64,000 nucleotides of DNA from Novosphingobium sp. (GCA_030697365.1 JAUYQH010000157.1:1-64000); one strand, 5' to 3'. Shown: positions 49,573-59,294, counted from the stretch's first letter. Made by a program: numbers and translations. Notes: generated from the sequence alone by a model not told the origin.

Positions 49573-50535
49573 TCAAACGCCAGCCCGTTCCGCCAGCCGC
49601 CGCTCGATCGCGTCCCATATCCGCCCCGGGGTATCCGTTCCGTTGAACTTGTCGATGGCCAGGATTCCGGTGGGCGAGGTCACGTTGATCTCGGTCAGCC
49701 AGCGCCCGCCGATCACGTCGATACCCACGAACACCAGCCCCAACCGCTTGAGTTCGGGTCCCAGAGCGGCGCAGATTTCCTGCTCCTGCGCGGTCAGCGT
49801 GGTGGCCTCGGCATAGCCGCCCGCGGCCAGGTTCGAGCGGAACTCGCCCGCGCCCGGCTTGCGGTTGATCGCACCCGCGACCTCGCCGTCGATAAGGACG
49901 ATGCGCTTGTCCCCCGCCGCCACGTCGGGAAGGAACTTCTGGACCATGAAAGGCTCGGGCCAGACCTGGCCGAACAGTTCGACCAGCGCGGCCATGTTTG
50001 CGCCGTCCCGGCCGATCCGGAACACCGCCTTCCCCGCGTTGCCGTGGAGCGGCTTGACCACTATCTCGCCATGCTCGGCATGGAACGCGCGCACTTCTTC
50101 GAGCCGCCGGGTGACCAGCGTTGGAGGCATGAACCGCGCGAAATCGAGCACGAAGACCTTCTCGGGTGCATCGCGCACGCTGCGCGGATCGTTGACCACC
50201 AGCGTCTCGTCCGCAATCCGTTCGAGCAGCCAGGTGCCGGTGAGGTAGCCGATGTCGAACGGCGGATCCTGGCGCATCAGCACCACGTCCACGTCGCGAC
50301 CCAGATCGAGGTTGCGGAATTCGCCGAGCTTGTAGTGGTCGCCCGCCACAAGCTGGACCGTGGCGGGAGCCGCCCACGCGATTACCCGGCCGTCTTTCCA
50401 CGAAAGATCGCGGACATCGTAGTAGAACACCTCGTGTCCGCGCTCCTGCGCCGAAAGCATCAGCGCAAAAGTCGAATCCCCGCCGATGGCGAGCGAGGGG
50501 AGAGGGTCCATCTGGACGGCGACGCGGATTGTCAT
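49573..50535 (-). CDS. gshB: Glutathione synthase
   Basis: MTIRVAVQMDPLPSLAIGGDSTFALMLSAQERGHEVFYY...; NVTSPTGILAIDKFNG. Confidence 0.95.
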   Translation of the reverse strand: MTIRVAVQMDPLPSLAIGGDSTFALMLSAQERGHEVFYYDVRDLSWKDGRVIAWAAPATVQLVAGDHYKLGEFRNLDLGRDVDVVLMRQDPPFDIGYLTGTWLLERIADETLVVNDPRSVRDAPEKVFVLDFARFMPPTLVTRRLEEVRAFHAEHGEIVVKPLHGNAGKAVFRIGRDGANMAALVELFGQVWPEPFMVQKFLPDVAAGDKRIVLIDGEVAGAINRKPGAGEFRSNLAAGGYAEATTLTAQEQEICAALGPELKRLGLVFVGIDVIGGRWLTEINVTSPTGILAIDKFNGTDTPGRIWDAIERRLAERAGV

Positions 50536-50548
50536 GCGGGCTCCAAGT

Positions 50549-50905
50549 TCAAGGCTGCCAGGCGTTGGCGATGTGGCGCGGCCAGTGGCCTGGTGCAAGC
50601 AGCAGTACGTCGATGCGGATATCCTCGCCGTTGCGGGCAAAGCGCGGGGCGAGCGCCTCAGCGGCGCGGGCGACACGTTTCAGCCGCCGCTCGTCGATGG
50701 CGATATCGCGTTCCGCAGCGGTCGCGCGCCACTTGACCTCGACGAACGCCACCGTTCGCCCCCGCCGCGCGACCAGATCAACTTCGCCCACGGCCACGCG
50801 CAGCCGCTGGCCGACGATCCGCCATCCGTGAAGCCGCAACCACCACGCCGCCAGCCCTTCGCCGCGGCGCCCCCTTCGCTCGGCCGCAATCCGGCGCGTG
50901 GTCAT
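50549..50905 (-). CDS. YraN family (UPF0102) endonuclease-like protein
   Basis: ERRGRRGEGLAAWWLRLHGWRIVGQRLRVAVGEVDLVARRGRTVAFVEVKWR. Confidence 0.9.
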   Translation of the reverse strand: MTTRRIAAERRGRRGEGLAAWWLRLHGWRIVGQRLRVAVGEVDLVARRGRTVAFVEVKWRATAAERDIAIDERRLKRVARAAEALAPRFARNGEDIRIDVLLLAPGHWPRHIANAWQP

Positions 50906-51753
50906 CGCCCCTGAAGTTCCAACGCACGGGCGTAGAGCGCCTTGCGGTCGAGTCCGTGCATTCGAGCCACCTCGCCAGCCGCCTGCGACGCTTTGGCGTT
51001 TTCCATTGCCGCGGTGAGCAGGCGGTCTATTTCCAAGGCGTCCGGGGCCGCCCCGCCTTCCGCTGGTGGCCCGACCAACAGCACGATCTCGCCCTTCGGG
51101 GGATTCTCCCGATAGTGCTTGGCCAGTTCCGCCGCGCTGCCCGTCCGGCATTCCTCGAACAGCTTGGTCAGTTCCCGGGCCACCGCAACGTCGCGTCCAG
51201 GCAATCCCTTGTCGATCGCTTCGAGCGAGGCGACCAGCCGCGGGCCGGTTTCGTAGAACACCAGCGTCGCGCGGATCGCCGCCAGTTCGAGCAGCGCCTC
51301 GCTGCGGGCCTTGGCCTTGGCCGGCAGGAATCCGGCGAACACGAAGCGATCGGTCGGCAGACCGGCCAGCGTCAGCGCCACGATCCCCGCGCTCGGCCCG
51401 GGCAGGCTGGTCACCGCGATGCCGCGTTCGCGCGCCTCGCGGACCAGGCGAAAGCCGGGGTCGGAGATCAGCGGCGTCCCGGCATCGCTGACCAGCGCCA
51501 CCGCGGCTTCGGTCGCCAGCCCCAGGATCGCTTCCCTCGCCCGCCCGTCGGCGTGATCGTCATAGCGGATCATCCGCGGTTTGGCGCCCAGATGGTGGAG
51601 CAGTCTGCCCGTCACCCGCGTATCCTCACAGGCCACCGCAGCCACGCCCCGCAGCGTCTCCGCGGCGCGCAGAGTGATGTCGCCGAGATTGCCAATCGGC
51701 GTGGCGACAATGTAGAGGCCCGCTTTCAGAGAAGGTTCAGGCGCCTGGTTCAT
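50902..51753 (-). CDS. rsmI: 16S rRNA (cytidine1402-2'-O)-methyltransferase
   Basis: LYIVATPIGNLGDITLRAAETLRGVAAVACEDTRVTGRLLHHLG. Confidence 0.95.
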   Translation of the reverse strand: MNQAPEPSLKAGLYIVATPIGNLGDITLRAAETLRGVAAVACEDTRVTGRLLHHLGAKPRMIRYDDHADGRAREAILGLATEAAVALVSDAGTPLISDPGFRLVREARERGIAVTSLPGPSAGIVALTLAGLPTDRFVFAGFLPAKAKARSEALLELAAIRATLVFYETGPRLVASLEAIDKGLPGRDVAVARELTKLFEECRTGSAAELAKHYRENPPKGEIVLLVGPPAEGGAAPDALEIDRLLTAAMENAKASQAAGEVARMHGLDRKALYARALELQGR

Positions 51754-51794
51754 TGCGCCCGTCCATGGACCAGCCACGCGGGGAGCGGCAAGTA

Positions 51795-52946
51795 ATGATC
51801 GAGAAGCGGGTGCTGTTGCGCAACCTGGCGCTGGCGAGCGCGATCGTGCTCGTGGCCGGGTGCAAGGTCATCCCCAAGGGTCCGGCGGTCAGCGGCCCCG
51901 AGCCTGTACCGACCGAGGCACCGAGCAACAACCTGCCGACCGACCGCGAGCGTCACCGGATCGCGCTGCTGGTGCCGCTGACGGGCGCGAACGCCGGGGT
52001 CGGGCAGAGCCTCGCCAACGCCACCACGATGGCGCTGCTCGATACCAACGCCGCGAACCTGCGGATCACGACATACGACACCGCCACCGGCGCGCAGAGC
52101 GCCGCTGCCAAGGCGCTGGCCGACGGCAACAAGCTGATCTTGGGGCCGCTGCTCAACGAAGACGTGCGGACCGTCGCATCGGTCGCCCGGCCAGCGCGGG
52201 TTCCGATGATCACCTTTTCCAACGACAGCAGCGTCGCCGCCGACGACGTGTTCGTGCTCGGCCACGTCCCTGCCCAGGCGGTGGCGCGGGTGGTTTCGTT
52301 CGCCAAGGCGCGGGGCGCAAGCCGCTTCGCCGCGCTGGTGCCGGGGGGCGAATACGGACAGCGGGCGGGCGTCGCGTTCGCCGCCGCGGTGCGCGCCGCC
52401 GGCGGCAGCGTGGTCGCCAGCGAGAGCTACGACCGCGGCAACACCTCGATCGCCAGCGCGGCGGGTCGGCTCAAGGCCAGGGGCGGCTACGATGCGGTGC
52501 TGATCGCCGACGGGGCGCGGATGGTGGTTCGCGCCGCGCCGATGCTCAAGGCGGTGGGCGCGGTTGCGCCGCGCATCCTGGGCACCGAGCTGTGGAGCGG
52601 GGAAAGCACGGTGCTGGCCGCCCCGGCGCTGCGCGGAGCGTGGTACGCCGCGGTGTCCGACGCGCGCTATGGCAAGTTCGTTTCCAGCTACAAGTCGCGC
52701 TTCGGCGCCGCGCCCTATCGCATTTCGACGCTGGGTTACGACGGCGTGCTGCTCACCCTCAACGTCGCGCGCGACTGGCGGCCGGGCAGCCTGTTCCCCA
52801 CGCGCAAGCTCGGCGACCGCGGCGGCTTCATCGGCCTCGATGGCGCGTTCCGCTTCGCCGGGGACAACGTGGCCGAACGATCGTGGGAAGTGCGCGAGGT
52901 GGGCACCGGCATCGCCTCGCCCGCGCCGACCCGGTTCGCCAACTGA
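51795..52946 (+). CDS. Penicillin-binding protein activator (LpoA-like) lipoprotein
   Basis: Lipobox LVAGC; RHRIALLVPLTGANAGVGQSLANATTMALLD periplasmic-binding fold; divergent from rsmI as in enteric lpoA. Confidence 0.85.
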   Translation: MIEKRVLLRNLALASAIVLVAGCKVIPKGPAVSGPEPVPTEAPSNNLPTDRERHRIALLVPLTGANAGVGQSLANATTMALLDTNAANLRITTYDTATGAQSAAAKALADGNKLILGPLLNEDVRTVASVARPARVPMITFSNDSSVAADDVFVLGHVPAQAVARVVSFAKARGASRFAALVPGGEYGQRAGVAFAAAVRAAGGSVVASESYDRGNTSIASAAGRLKARGGYDAVLIADGARMVVRAAPMLKAVGAVAPRILGTELWSGESTVLAAPALRGAWYAAVSDARYGKFVSSYKSRFGAAPYRISTLGYDGVLLTLNVARDWRPGSLFPTRKLGDRGGFIGLDGAFRFAGDNVAERSWEVREVGTGIASPAPTRFAN

Positions 52947-52948
52947 TG

Positions 52949-53023
52949 TTTCGACAGGCTCATCAACAGCGGGCATTTGGTGTTGTCCCAAACATCCGCT
53001 CGTCCTGAGCTTGTCGAAGGACG
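52949..53023. repeat. REP-like element
   Basis: TTTCGACAGGCTCA ... CGTCCTGAGCTTGTCGAAGGACG inverted half-sites between LpoA-like gene and parE. Confidence 0.75.
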
Positions 53024-53045
53024 CGCACGCGGTTAGCCGCCAGCC

Positions 53046-55031
53046 ATGGCAGAAGACCTGTTCGACAAACTCCCCGCCGGGACCAGCTCCGATTACGACA
53101 GCGGCGCGATCGAGGTGCTCGAGGGGCTGGAGCCGGTGCGCCGCCGCCCGGGGATGTACGTCGGCGGGATCGACGAGCGCGCGCTCCACCACCTCGCCGC
53201 CGAAGTGCTCGACAACGCAATGGACGAGGCGGTGGCGGGGCACGCCAATCGCATCGAGGTCACGCTCGAACCGGGCAACAGGCTGACGATCAGCGACAAC
53301 GGCCGCGGCATCCCCGTCGACGAGCACGCCAAGTTCCCCGGCAAGTCCGCACTCGAGGTGATCCTCACCACGCTCCACTCGGGGGGCAAGTTCTCGGGCA
53401 AGGCCTATGCCACCAGCGGGGGCCTGCACGGCGTCGGCGTCAGCGTGGTCAACGCGTTGTCGAGTCACACCCGCGTCGAAGTCGCGCGCAACCGCGAACT
53501 TTACGCGCAGGAATTCGGCCGCGGCGTGCCGCTCGGCCCGCTAAAGAAGCTCGGCCCCACCCCCAACCGCCGCGGTACCACTGTCGCCTTCACCCCCGAC
53601 GTCGAGATCTTCGGCGATGAGGCGAAGTTCAAGCCCGCGCGGCTGTTTCGCCTCGCCCGCTCGAAGGCCTACCTGTTCGCCGGGGTCGAGATCCGCTGGA
53701 AGTGTACACCGTCGCTGATCGCCGACGACACCCCGCCCGAAGCGGTGTTCCAGTTCCCCGGCGGGCTCGCCGATCATCTCGCCGAGCAGGTCGGCACGCG
53801 CGAGTGCGTGACCACCAAGGCGTTCAGTGGCAGCCACGAGTTTCCCGGCGAGGCAGCAGGCCGCGTCGAGTGGGCGATCGCCTGGCCGCTGTGGTCCGAC
53901 GGGGCCTATAGCTGGTACTGCAACACCATCCCCACCCCCGATGGCGGCACCCACGAGCAGGGGCTCAGGGCGGCGCTGACCAAGGGCATCCGCGCCTTCG
54001 CCGACCTCGTCGGGCAGAAGAAGGCCAAGGACGTCGCGCCCGAGGACATCGTCACCGGCAGCGAGATCATGCTCTCGCTGTTCATCCGCGAGCCCCAGTT
54101 CCAGAGCCAGACCAAGGACCGCCTGACCAGCCCCGAGGCGGCACGGCTGGTCGAGAACGCGGTGCGCGACCACTTCGATCATTTCCTCGCCGACAACATG
54201 GACCGCGGCAAGGCGCTGCTCGGCCACGTGCTCGAACGGATGGACGAGCGCTTGCGGCGCAAGGCCGAACGCGAGATCAAGCGCAAGACCGCGACCAACG
54301 CGCGCAAGCTGCGCCTCCCCGGCAAGCTCACCGACTGCTCGGGCGAAGGCAGCGGCGAGACCGAGCTGTTCATCGTCGAAGGCGACAGCGCGGGCGGCAG
54401 CGCCAAGCAGGCGCGCGACCGCAAGACCCAGGCGATCCTGCCGATCCGCGGCAAGATCCTCAACGTCGCCAGCGCCACCGCCGACAAGATCCGTGCCAAC
54501 AGCGAGATCGCCGACCTCGGCCTTGCGCTCGGTTGCGGCACGCGCAAGGACTGCAACGCCGACAACTTGCGCTACGACCGCGTGATCATCATGACCGACG
54601 CCGACGTCGACGGGGCGCATATCGCCACGCTGCTGATGACGTTCTTCTTCCAGGAAATGCCCGACATCGTCCGCCGCGGGCATTTGTATCTGGCCCAGCC
54701 GCCATTGTATCGACTGACTTCCGGCGCGACCTCCGCCTACGCCCGCGACGACGCCCACCGCGCCGAGCTGGAACGCACGACGTTCAAGGGCAAGAAGGTC
54801 GATGTCGCACGGTTCAAGGGCCTCGGCGAGATGAACCCCGGCCAGTTGCGCGAAACCACGATGGCCCCGGCAACGCGCGGATTGCTAAAGGTCACCCTGC
54901 CACCCGAGGCCGAAGGCCGCGCCGCGGTGAAGGACCTCGTCGAACGGTTGATGGGCCGCGATCCCGCGCAACGCTTCCACTTCATCCAGAACCGCGCGGG
55001 CGAACTCGACCCCGAGATGATCGACGCGTAA
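53046..55031 (+). CDS. parE: DNA topoisomerase IV subunit B
   Basis: IEVLEGLEPVRRRPGMYVGG... EGDSAGGSAKQARDRKTQAILPIRGKILNV; IIMTDADVDGAHI. Confidence 0.95.
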   Translation: MAEDLFDKLPAGTSSDYDSGAIEVLEGLEPVRRRPGMYVGGIDERALHHLAAEVLDNAMDEAVAGHANRIEVTLEPGNRLTISDNGRGIPVDEHAKFPGKSALEVILTTLHSGGKFSGKAYATSGGLHGVGVSVVNALSSHTRVEVARNRELYAQEFGRGVPLGPLKKLGPTPNRRGTTVAFTPDVEIFGDEAKFKPARLFRLARSKAYLFAGVEIRWKCTPSLIADDTPPEAVFQFPGGLADHLAEQVGTRECVTTKAFSGSHEFPGEAAGRVEWAIAWPLWSDGAYSWYCNTIPTPDGGTHEQGLRAALTKGIRAFADLVGQKKAKDVAPEDIVTGSEIMLSLFIREPQFQSQTKDRLTSPEAARLVENAVRDHFDHFLADNMDRGKALLGHVLERMDERLRRKAEREIKRKTATNARKLRLPGKLTDCSGEGSGETELFIVEGDSAGGSAKQARDRKTQAILPIRGKILNVASATADKIRANSEIADLGLALGCGTRKDCNADNLRYDRVIIMTDADVDGAHIATLLMTFFFQEMPDIVRRGHLYLAQPPLYRLTSGATSAYARDDAHRAELERTTFKGKKVDVARFKGLGEMNPGQLRETTMAPATRGLLKVTLPPEAEGRAAVKDLVERLMGRDPAQRFHFIQNRAGELDPEMIDA

Positions 55032-55052
55032 GAAGATGGGCTCACCCGGCGC

Positions 55053-55499
55053 TCAGCACGAATAGCGCGCGACCTTGCGCCGCTCCCAGGGATACGGCGC
55101 GACCGGAGCGACGCGCGCCTTGTCGATAATCAGCTGTTCGGCCTGATAGACAAGCCAATCGGGCGCACTGGTCTTGCTGACCAGAAAATCGACCAGCGCG
55201 TTGTCCGCGATGGTGCGATCCTGCACTCCGGTTCGCATGGTCAGCATGATGACCGGCAAGCGGCAGTGCTGGGCCGACATCCGCAGCGCCCGCATGACCT
55301 CGAACCCGCTGAGGCGCGGCATCATCCAATCGAGCACGAGCAGGTCGACCGAACGCGCCGCGATCACCTCGAGCGCCTCATCGCCGTCCGCGACCAGGCC
55401 TACCGAATGACCCGCGACTTCGAACGCCGCGCCATAGAGGTGGCGGACGATCGGCTCGTCGTCGGCGATGAGAATGTGGGCCAATCGTTTCCTCCCCAT
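55053..55499 (-). CDS. Single-domain response regulator (REC only)
   Basis: HILIADDEPIVRHLYGAAFEVAGHSV... VDLLVLDWMMPRLSGFEVMRALR; no recognisable output domain. Confidence 0.88.
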   Translation of the reverse strand: MGRKRLAHILIADDEPIVRHLYGAAFEVAGHSVGLVADGDEALEVIAARSVDLLVLDWMMPRLSGFEVMRALRMSAQHCRLPVIMLTMRTGVQDRTIADNALVDFLVSKTSAPDWLVYQAEQLIIDKARVAPVAPYPWERRKVARYSC

Positions 55500-55626
55500 A
55501 CCAAAGTTCGATCCGGCGCGTAAGCGAAAGCGGTCAATTTGGAAGCAACACAGGGATGAGGGATTTTACGGAACCCGGCGCTTACCGCAATCGCACTTGC
55601 CACGCGCGGCGCTGCCACCTATCCGC

Positions 55627-55642
55627 TTAACCGAACGGTTAA
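55627..55642. promoter_or_regulatory. Palindrome TTAACCG-AA-CGGTTAA upstream of moxR-like gene
   Basis: Perfect 7-bp arms, 20 nt upstream of the ATG at 55663. Confidence 0.5.
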
Positions 55643-55662
55643 ACGACAGGACTTGGCGAGCA

Positions 55663-56526
55663 ATGACCACCCTAACCCCGACCCAGCGCTTCGAAGGCAC
55701 CAAGGATTACGTCGCGACCGACGATCTCAAGGTCGCGGTCAACGCCGCGGTGCTGCTGCGGCGGCCGCTGCTGGTCAAGGGCGAGCCGGGGACCGGCAAG
55801 ACCGTTCTGGCGCACGAGATCGCCAAGGCGGTGGGCGCGCCGCTGATCGAATGGAACGTCAAGTCGACCACCAAGGCGCAACAGGGCCTGTATGAGTATG
55901 ACGCGGTCGCCCGCCTGCGCGACGGCCAGCTCGGCGACGAGCGGGTCCACGACATCTCCAACTACATCCGCCGCGGCAAACTGTGGGAAGCGTTCACCGC
56001 GCCCCAGCTGCCCGTGCTGCTGATCGACGAGATCGACAAGGCCGACATCGAGTTTCCCAACGACCTGCTCCAGGAACTCGACCGGATGAGCTTCGACGTC
56101 TACGAGACGCACGAGCGGATCGAGGCGCGCGAACGCCCGATCGTGGTCATCACCAGCAACAACGAGAAGGAGCTGCCCGACGCATTCCTGCGCCGCTGCT
56201 TCTTCCACTACATCAAATTCCCCGACCGCGAGACGATGCAGGCGATTATCGACGTCCACTTCCCCCAGATCCAGAAGATCCTGGTCAGCAAGGCGATGGA
56301 CATCTTTTACGAGGTCCGCGAGGTTCCCGGCCTCAAGAAGAAGCCCAGCACCAGCGAGCTGCTCGACTGGCTCAAGCTGCTGCTCAACGAGGATATGCCG
56401 CTCGACGTGCTGCAAAACCGCGATCCCGCCAAGGCGATCCCCCCCTTGCATGGCGCGCTGCTCAAGAACGAGCAGGACGTGATGCTGTTCGAGAAGCTCG
56501 CGTTCATGGCGCGGCGGCAGGGCTAG
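55663..56526 (+). CDS. MoxR family AAA ATPase
   Basis: RRPLLVKGEPGTGKTVLAHEIAKA; PVLLIDEIDKADIEFPNDLLQELD. Confidence 0.93.
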   Translation: MTTLTPTQRFEGTKDYVATDDLKVAVNAAVLLRRPLLVKGEPGTGKTVLAHEIAKAVGAPLIEWNVKSTTKAQQGLYEYDAVARLRDGQLGDERVHDISNYIRRGKLWEAFTAPQLPVLLIDEIDKADIEFPNDLLQELDRMSFDVYETHERIEARERPIVVITSNNEKELPDAFLRRCFFHYIKFPDRETMQAIIDVHFPQIQKILVSKAMDIFYEVREVPGLKKKPSTSELLDWLKLLLNEDMPLDVLQNRDPAKAIPPLHGALLKNEQDVMLFEKLAFMARRQG

Positions 56527-56541
56527 GCCCGGGAGGGCGCG

Positions 56542-57723
56542 ATGTTCTTCAACTTCATCGACGAGCTGCGCGAGGCGGGGATCAAGGCCTCGTTCAAGGA
56601 GCACCTGACGCTGCTCGAGGCGCTCGACAAGGACGTGATCGATCAGACCCCCGAGGCGTTCTACTACCTCAGCCGCGCCACTTTCGTGAAGGACGAGGGC
56701 CTGCTCGACCGCTTCGACCAGGTGTTCAACAAGGTCTTCAAGGGCCTGCTCACCGACTACGGCCAGAAGCCGGTCGATGTCCCCGAGGACTGGCTGAAGG
56801 CGGTCGCCGAGAAGTTCCTCAGCCCCGAGGAAATGGAGGCGATCAAGGCCCTCGGCTCGTGGGAAGAGATCATGGAGACGCTCAAGAAGCGTCTGGAAGA
56901 ACAGCAGAAACGCCACCAGGGCGGCAGCAAGTGGGTCGGGACCGGAGGCACTTCGCCCTACGGCAATTCGGGCTACAACCCGGAAGGCGTGCGGATCGGC
57001 GGCGAGAGCAAGCACAAGCGCGCGCTGAAAGTGTGGGAAAAGCGCGAGTTCGCCAACCTCGACAACACCAGGGAACTCGGCACCCGCAACATCAAGATCG
57101 CGCTGCGCCGCCTGCGCCGCTTCGCGCGCGAGGGCAACGCCGAGGAGCTCGACCTCGACGCGACGATCGACGGCACCGCCAAACAGGGCTGGCTCGACAT
57201 CCACATGCGCGCCGAGCGCAAGAACGCGGTCAAGGTGCTGCTGTTCCTCGACGTCGGCGGCTCGATGGACCCGTGGATCAAGCTGTGCGAGGAGCTGTTT
57301 TCCGCAGCAAGTTCCGAGTTCAAGAACCTCGAGTTCTTCTACTTTCACAACTGCCTTTACGAAAGCGTGTGGAAGGACAACCGCCGCCGCTGGTCCGAAC
57401 GCACGCCCACGTGGGACATCCTCCACAAGTTCGGCCACGACTACAAGGTGATCTTCATCGGCGACGCCGCGATGAGCCCCTACGAAATCAGCCACCCCGG
57501 CGGTTCGGTCGAGCACTTCAACGAGGAATCGGGCGCGGTGTGGGTCGATCGGGTGTCGCACATCTATCCGGCGACCGTCTGGCTCAATCCGGTGCCCGAA
57601 AAGCAGTGGGGCTATTCGCAGTCGACCAAGATGCTCAAGGACATGGTGGGTGGCAGCATGTTCCCGCTGACGCTGGGCGGTCTGGACGATGCGATGCGCG
57701 AACTGACGCGCAAGAAGCATTGA
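56542..57723 (+). CDS. VWA domain-containing (CoxE-like) protein
   Basis: NAVKVLLFLDVGGSMDPWIKLCEELF degenerate MIDAS-type motif; FFNFIDELREAGIKASFKEHL; adjacent to MoxR. Confidence 0.9.
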   Translation: MFFNFIDELREAGIKASFKEHLTLLEALDKDVIDQTPEAFYYLSRATFVKDEGLLDRFDQVFNKVFKGLLTDYGQKPVDVPEDWLKAVAEKFLSPEEMEAIKALGSWEEIMETLKKRLEEQQKRHQGGSKWVGTGGTSPYGNSGYNPEGVRIGGESKHKRALKVWEKREFANLDNTRELGTRNIKIALRRLRRFAREGNAEELDLDATIDGTAKQGWLDIHMRAERKNAVKVLLFLDVGGSMDPWIKLCEELFSAASSEFKNLEFFYFHNCLYESVWKDNRRRWSERTPTWDILHKFGHDYKVIFIGDAAMSPYEISHPGGSVEHFNEESGAVWVDRVSHIYPATVWLNPVPEKQWGYSQSTKMLKDMVGGSMFPLTLGGLDDAMRELTRKKH

Positions 57724-57779
57724 CCGCGCGATAGGATTGCTTGGCTTGTGCTGACCGGGCAACTTCCCACCTAGCTTGA

Positions 57780-58592
57780 ATGACCCAACGTCTCCCCGCT
57801 CTGTTCCTCGGTCACGGCTCGCCGATGACTACGATCACCGACGGCCCCGAGCGCCGCGCATGGCAGGCGTTGGGCCGCACCGTGCCCCGCCCGCGCGCAA
57901 TCCTCGCGATCACCGCACATTGGGAAACGCACGGTCGCACTCACCTGACCATCGGCGACCATCCCCGCACTATCCACGATTTCCGCGGCTTCCCGCAGGA
58001 ACTCTACGACATCCGCTATCCCGCACCGGGTTCGGACTGGCTGATCAAGCGGGTCGAAGCGCTGCTCGGCAAAGACCGGGTTGTGCGCGACGAAAACTGG
58101 GGCTTCGATCATGGCGCGTGGGGCGTGGTCCTGCCGATGTACCCCGACGCCGACATCCCGCTGGTCGCGATGAGCCTCGACCGTGCGCTGTTGCCCGCCG
58201 AACACCTCGCGCTGGGCGAACGCCTCGCCTCGTTGCGCGACGAGGGCGTGCTGATTGTCGCCAGCGGCAACATAATTCATAATCTTGCACTGTGGCGGCA
58301 GGCGGCGGGGACGCAACCGGAGTGGGCGCTGGCGTTCCGCGACAAGATCAACACCGCGCTGGAAGCCGGCGACCGCGCCGCTCTCGTGGCGGCGGCAGAG
58401 GGGCGCGACGAGAATGCGGCGCTCGCGGTGAACAGCGGCGAGCACTTCTTCCCGTTGCTCTACGCTGCGGGAGTGCGGCTGCCAGGGGATGAGGTGGCAA
58501 TTTTCAACGATACGCTGGATGGGGCGCTGTCGATGACTTCAGTGGGGTTTGGGGATCCGGGGATAGCGCTCAAAGCCCAAACATGGTGCTGA
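57780..58592 (+). CDS. DODA/LigB-type extradiol dioxygenase
   Basis: LPALFLGHGSPMTTIT... ITAHWETHGRTHLTIGDHPRTIHDFRGFP... VLIVASGNIIHNL. Confidence 0.92.
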   Translation: MTQRLPALFLGHGSPMTTITDGPERRAWQALGRTVPRPRAILAITAHWETHGRTHLTIGDHPRTIHDFRGFPQELYDIRYPAPGSDWLIKRVEALLGKDRVVRDENWGFDHGAWGVVLPMYPDADIPLVAMSLDRALLPAEHLALGERLASLRDEGVLIVASGNIIHNLALWRQAAGTQPEWALAFRDKINTALEAGDRAALVAAAEGRDENAALAVNSGEHFFPLLYAAGVRLPGDEVAIFNDTLDGALSMTSVGFGDPGIALKAQTWC

Positions 58593-59241
58593 AATCGCGT
58601 TGAGACAGCGTTTGTGCCGTCGAAGGCGTAAGGGTGAAAGTCGGTCCGCTTCTGTCGAGCGGTAGGCCTCCGTTTTCAATCCAGCTCAGCCGACGTTCGA
58701 TCCCGGTAGTCACTGGCTCATTTGTCGTCTCAACCCAGATCCGGCGGAGTCCGATAGCTTCTGGGCTGACTTCCTCAGCAGTGCTCGAATCCTCGAGATC
58801 GCGGAAGCGGATGATGATCGGCCAGCCATCTCGAGGCAGTTCGGCTTTCGTCGTGTCTGCTCTGCTGCCCAAGCGTGACACGGCCTCCCAGAAGTTGTCG
58901 TGTCCGCCTTTCGGGATGTCCGGAGCAAGCGCGTGGGTTACGACTGACAAAAGCCGATCCCCCTGGTCCACCGATTTGAGGGTTGCGAAGACAGGCCCGC
59001 TATCCGTTTCGATTGCCAACGCCTCACCCCTAAGTAGCGAACCACCGGCAGTTTCATCTGCGAGCAGGCGAAACCGGTTCTTCTCAGCGAGAACCTCATA
59101 GACCGCGCTACCGCCGTGGACTCCCTCTATGGTTAGACGGTAGCGATAGACTTTAGTCGGATAAAAGAAACTGCACGACGCGAGCATTGACACTGCGCCC
59201 AAGAGCATAACCACGTTAGCCACCCGTTCTTTTCTCGACAT
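58570..59241 (-). CDS. Hypothetical lipoprotein
   Basis: Signal/lipobox MLLGAVSMLASC; no recognised domain; locally AT-richer DNA. Confidence 0.65.
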   Translation of the reverse strand: MSRKERVANVVMLLGAVSMLASCSFFYPTKVYRYRLTIEGVHGGSAVYEVLAEKNRFRLLADETAGGSLLRGEALAIETDSGPVFATLKSVDQGDRLLSVVTHALAPDIPKGGHDNFWEAVSRLGSRADTTKAELPRDGWPIIIRFRDLEDSSTAEEVSPEAIGLRRIWVETTNEPVTTGIERRLSWIENGGLPLDRSGPTFTLTPSTAQTLSQRDFSTMFGL

Positions 59242-59294
59242 ATTACCAAATTTCGCTGGTTTATGATCTAGGCCGACTTTAACATTTTCAGTGG

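Noticed and set aside
55627-55642. TTAA-N8-TTAA as a CtrA site
   Set aside because: Canonical CtrA site is TTAA-N7-TTAA; spacing is off by one, so I report it only as a palindrome
55672-57762. 696-aa minus-strand ORF opposite MoxR and VWA genes
   Set aside because: Antisense shadow ORF; both genes on plus strand have clear family motifs
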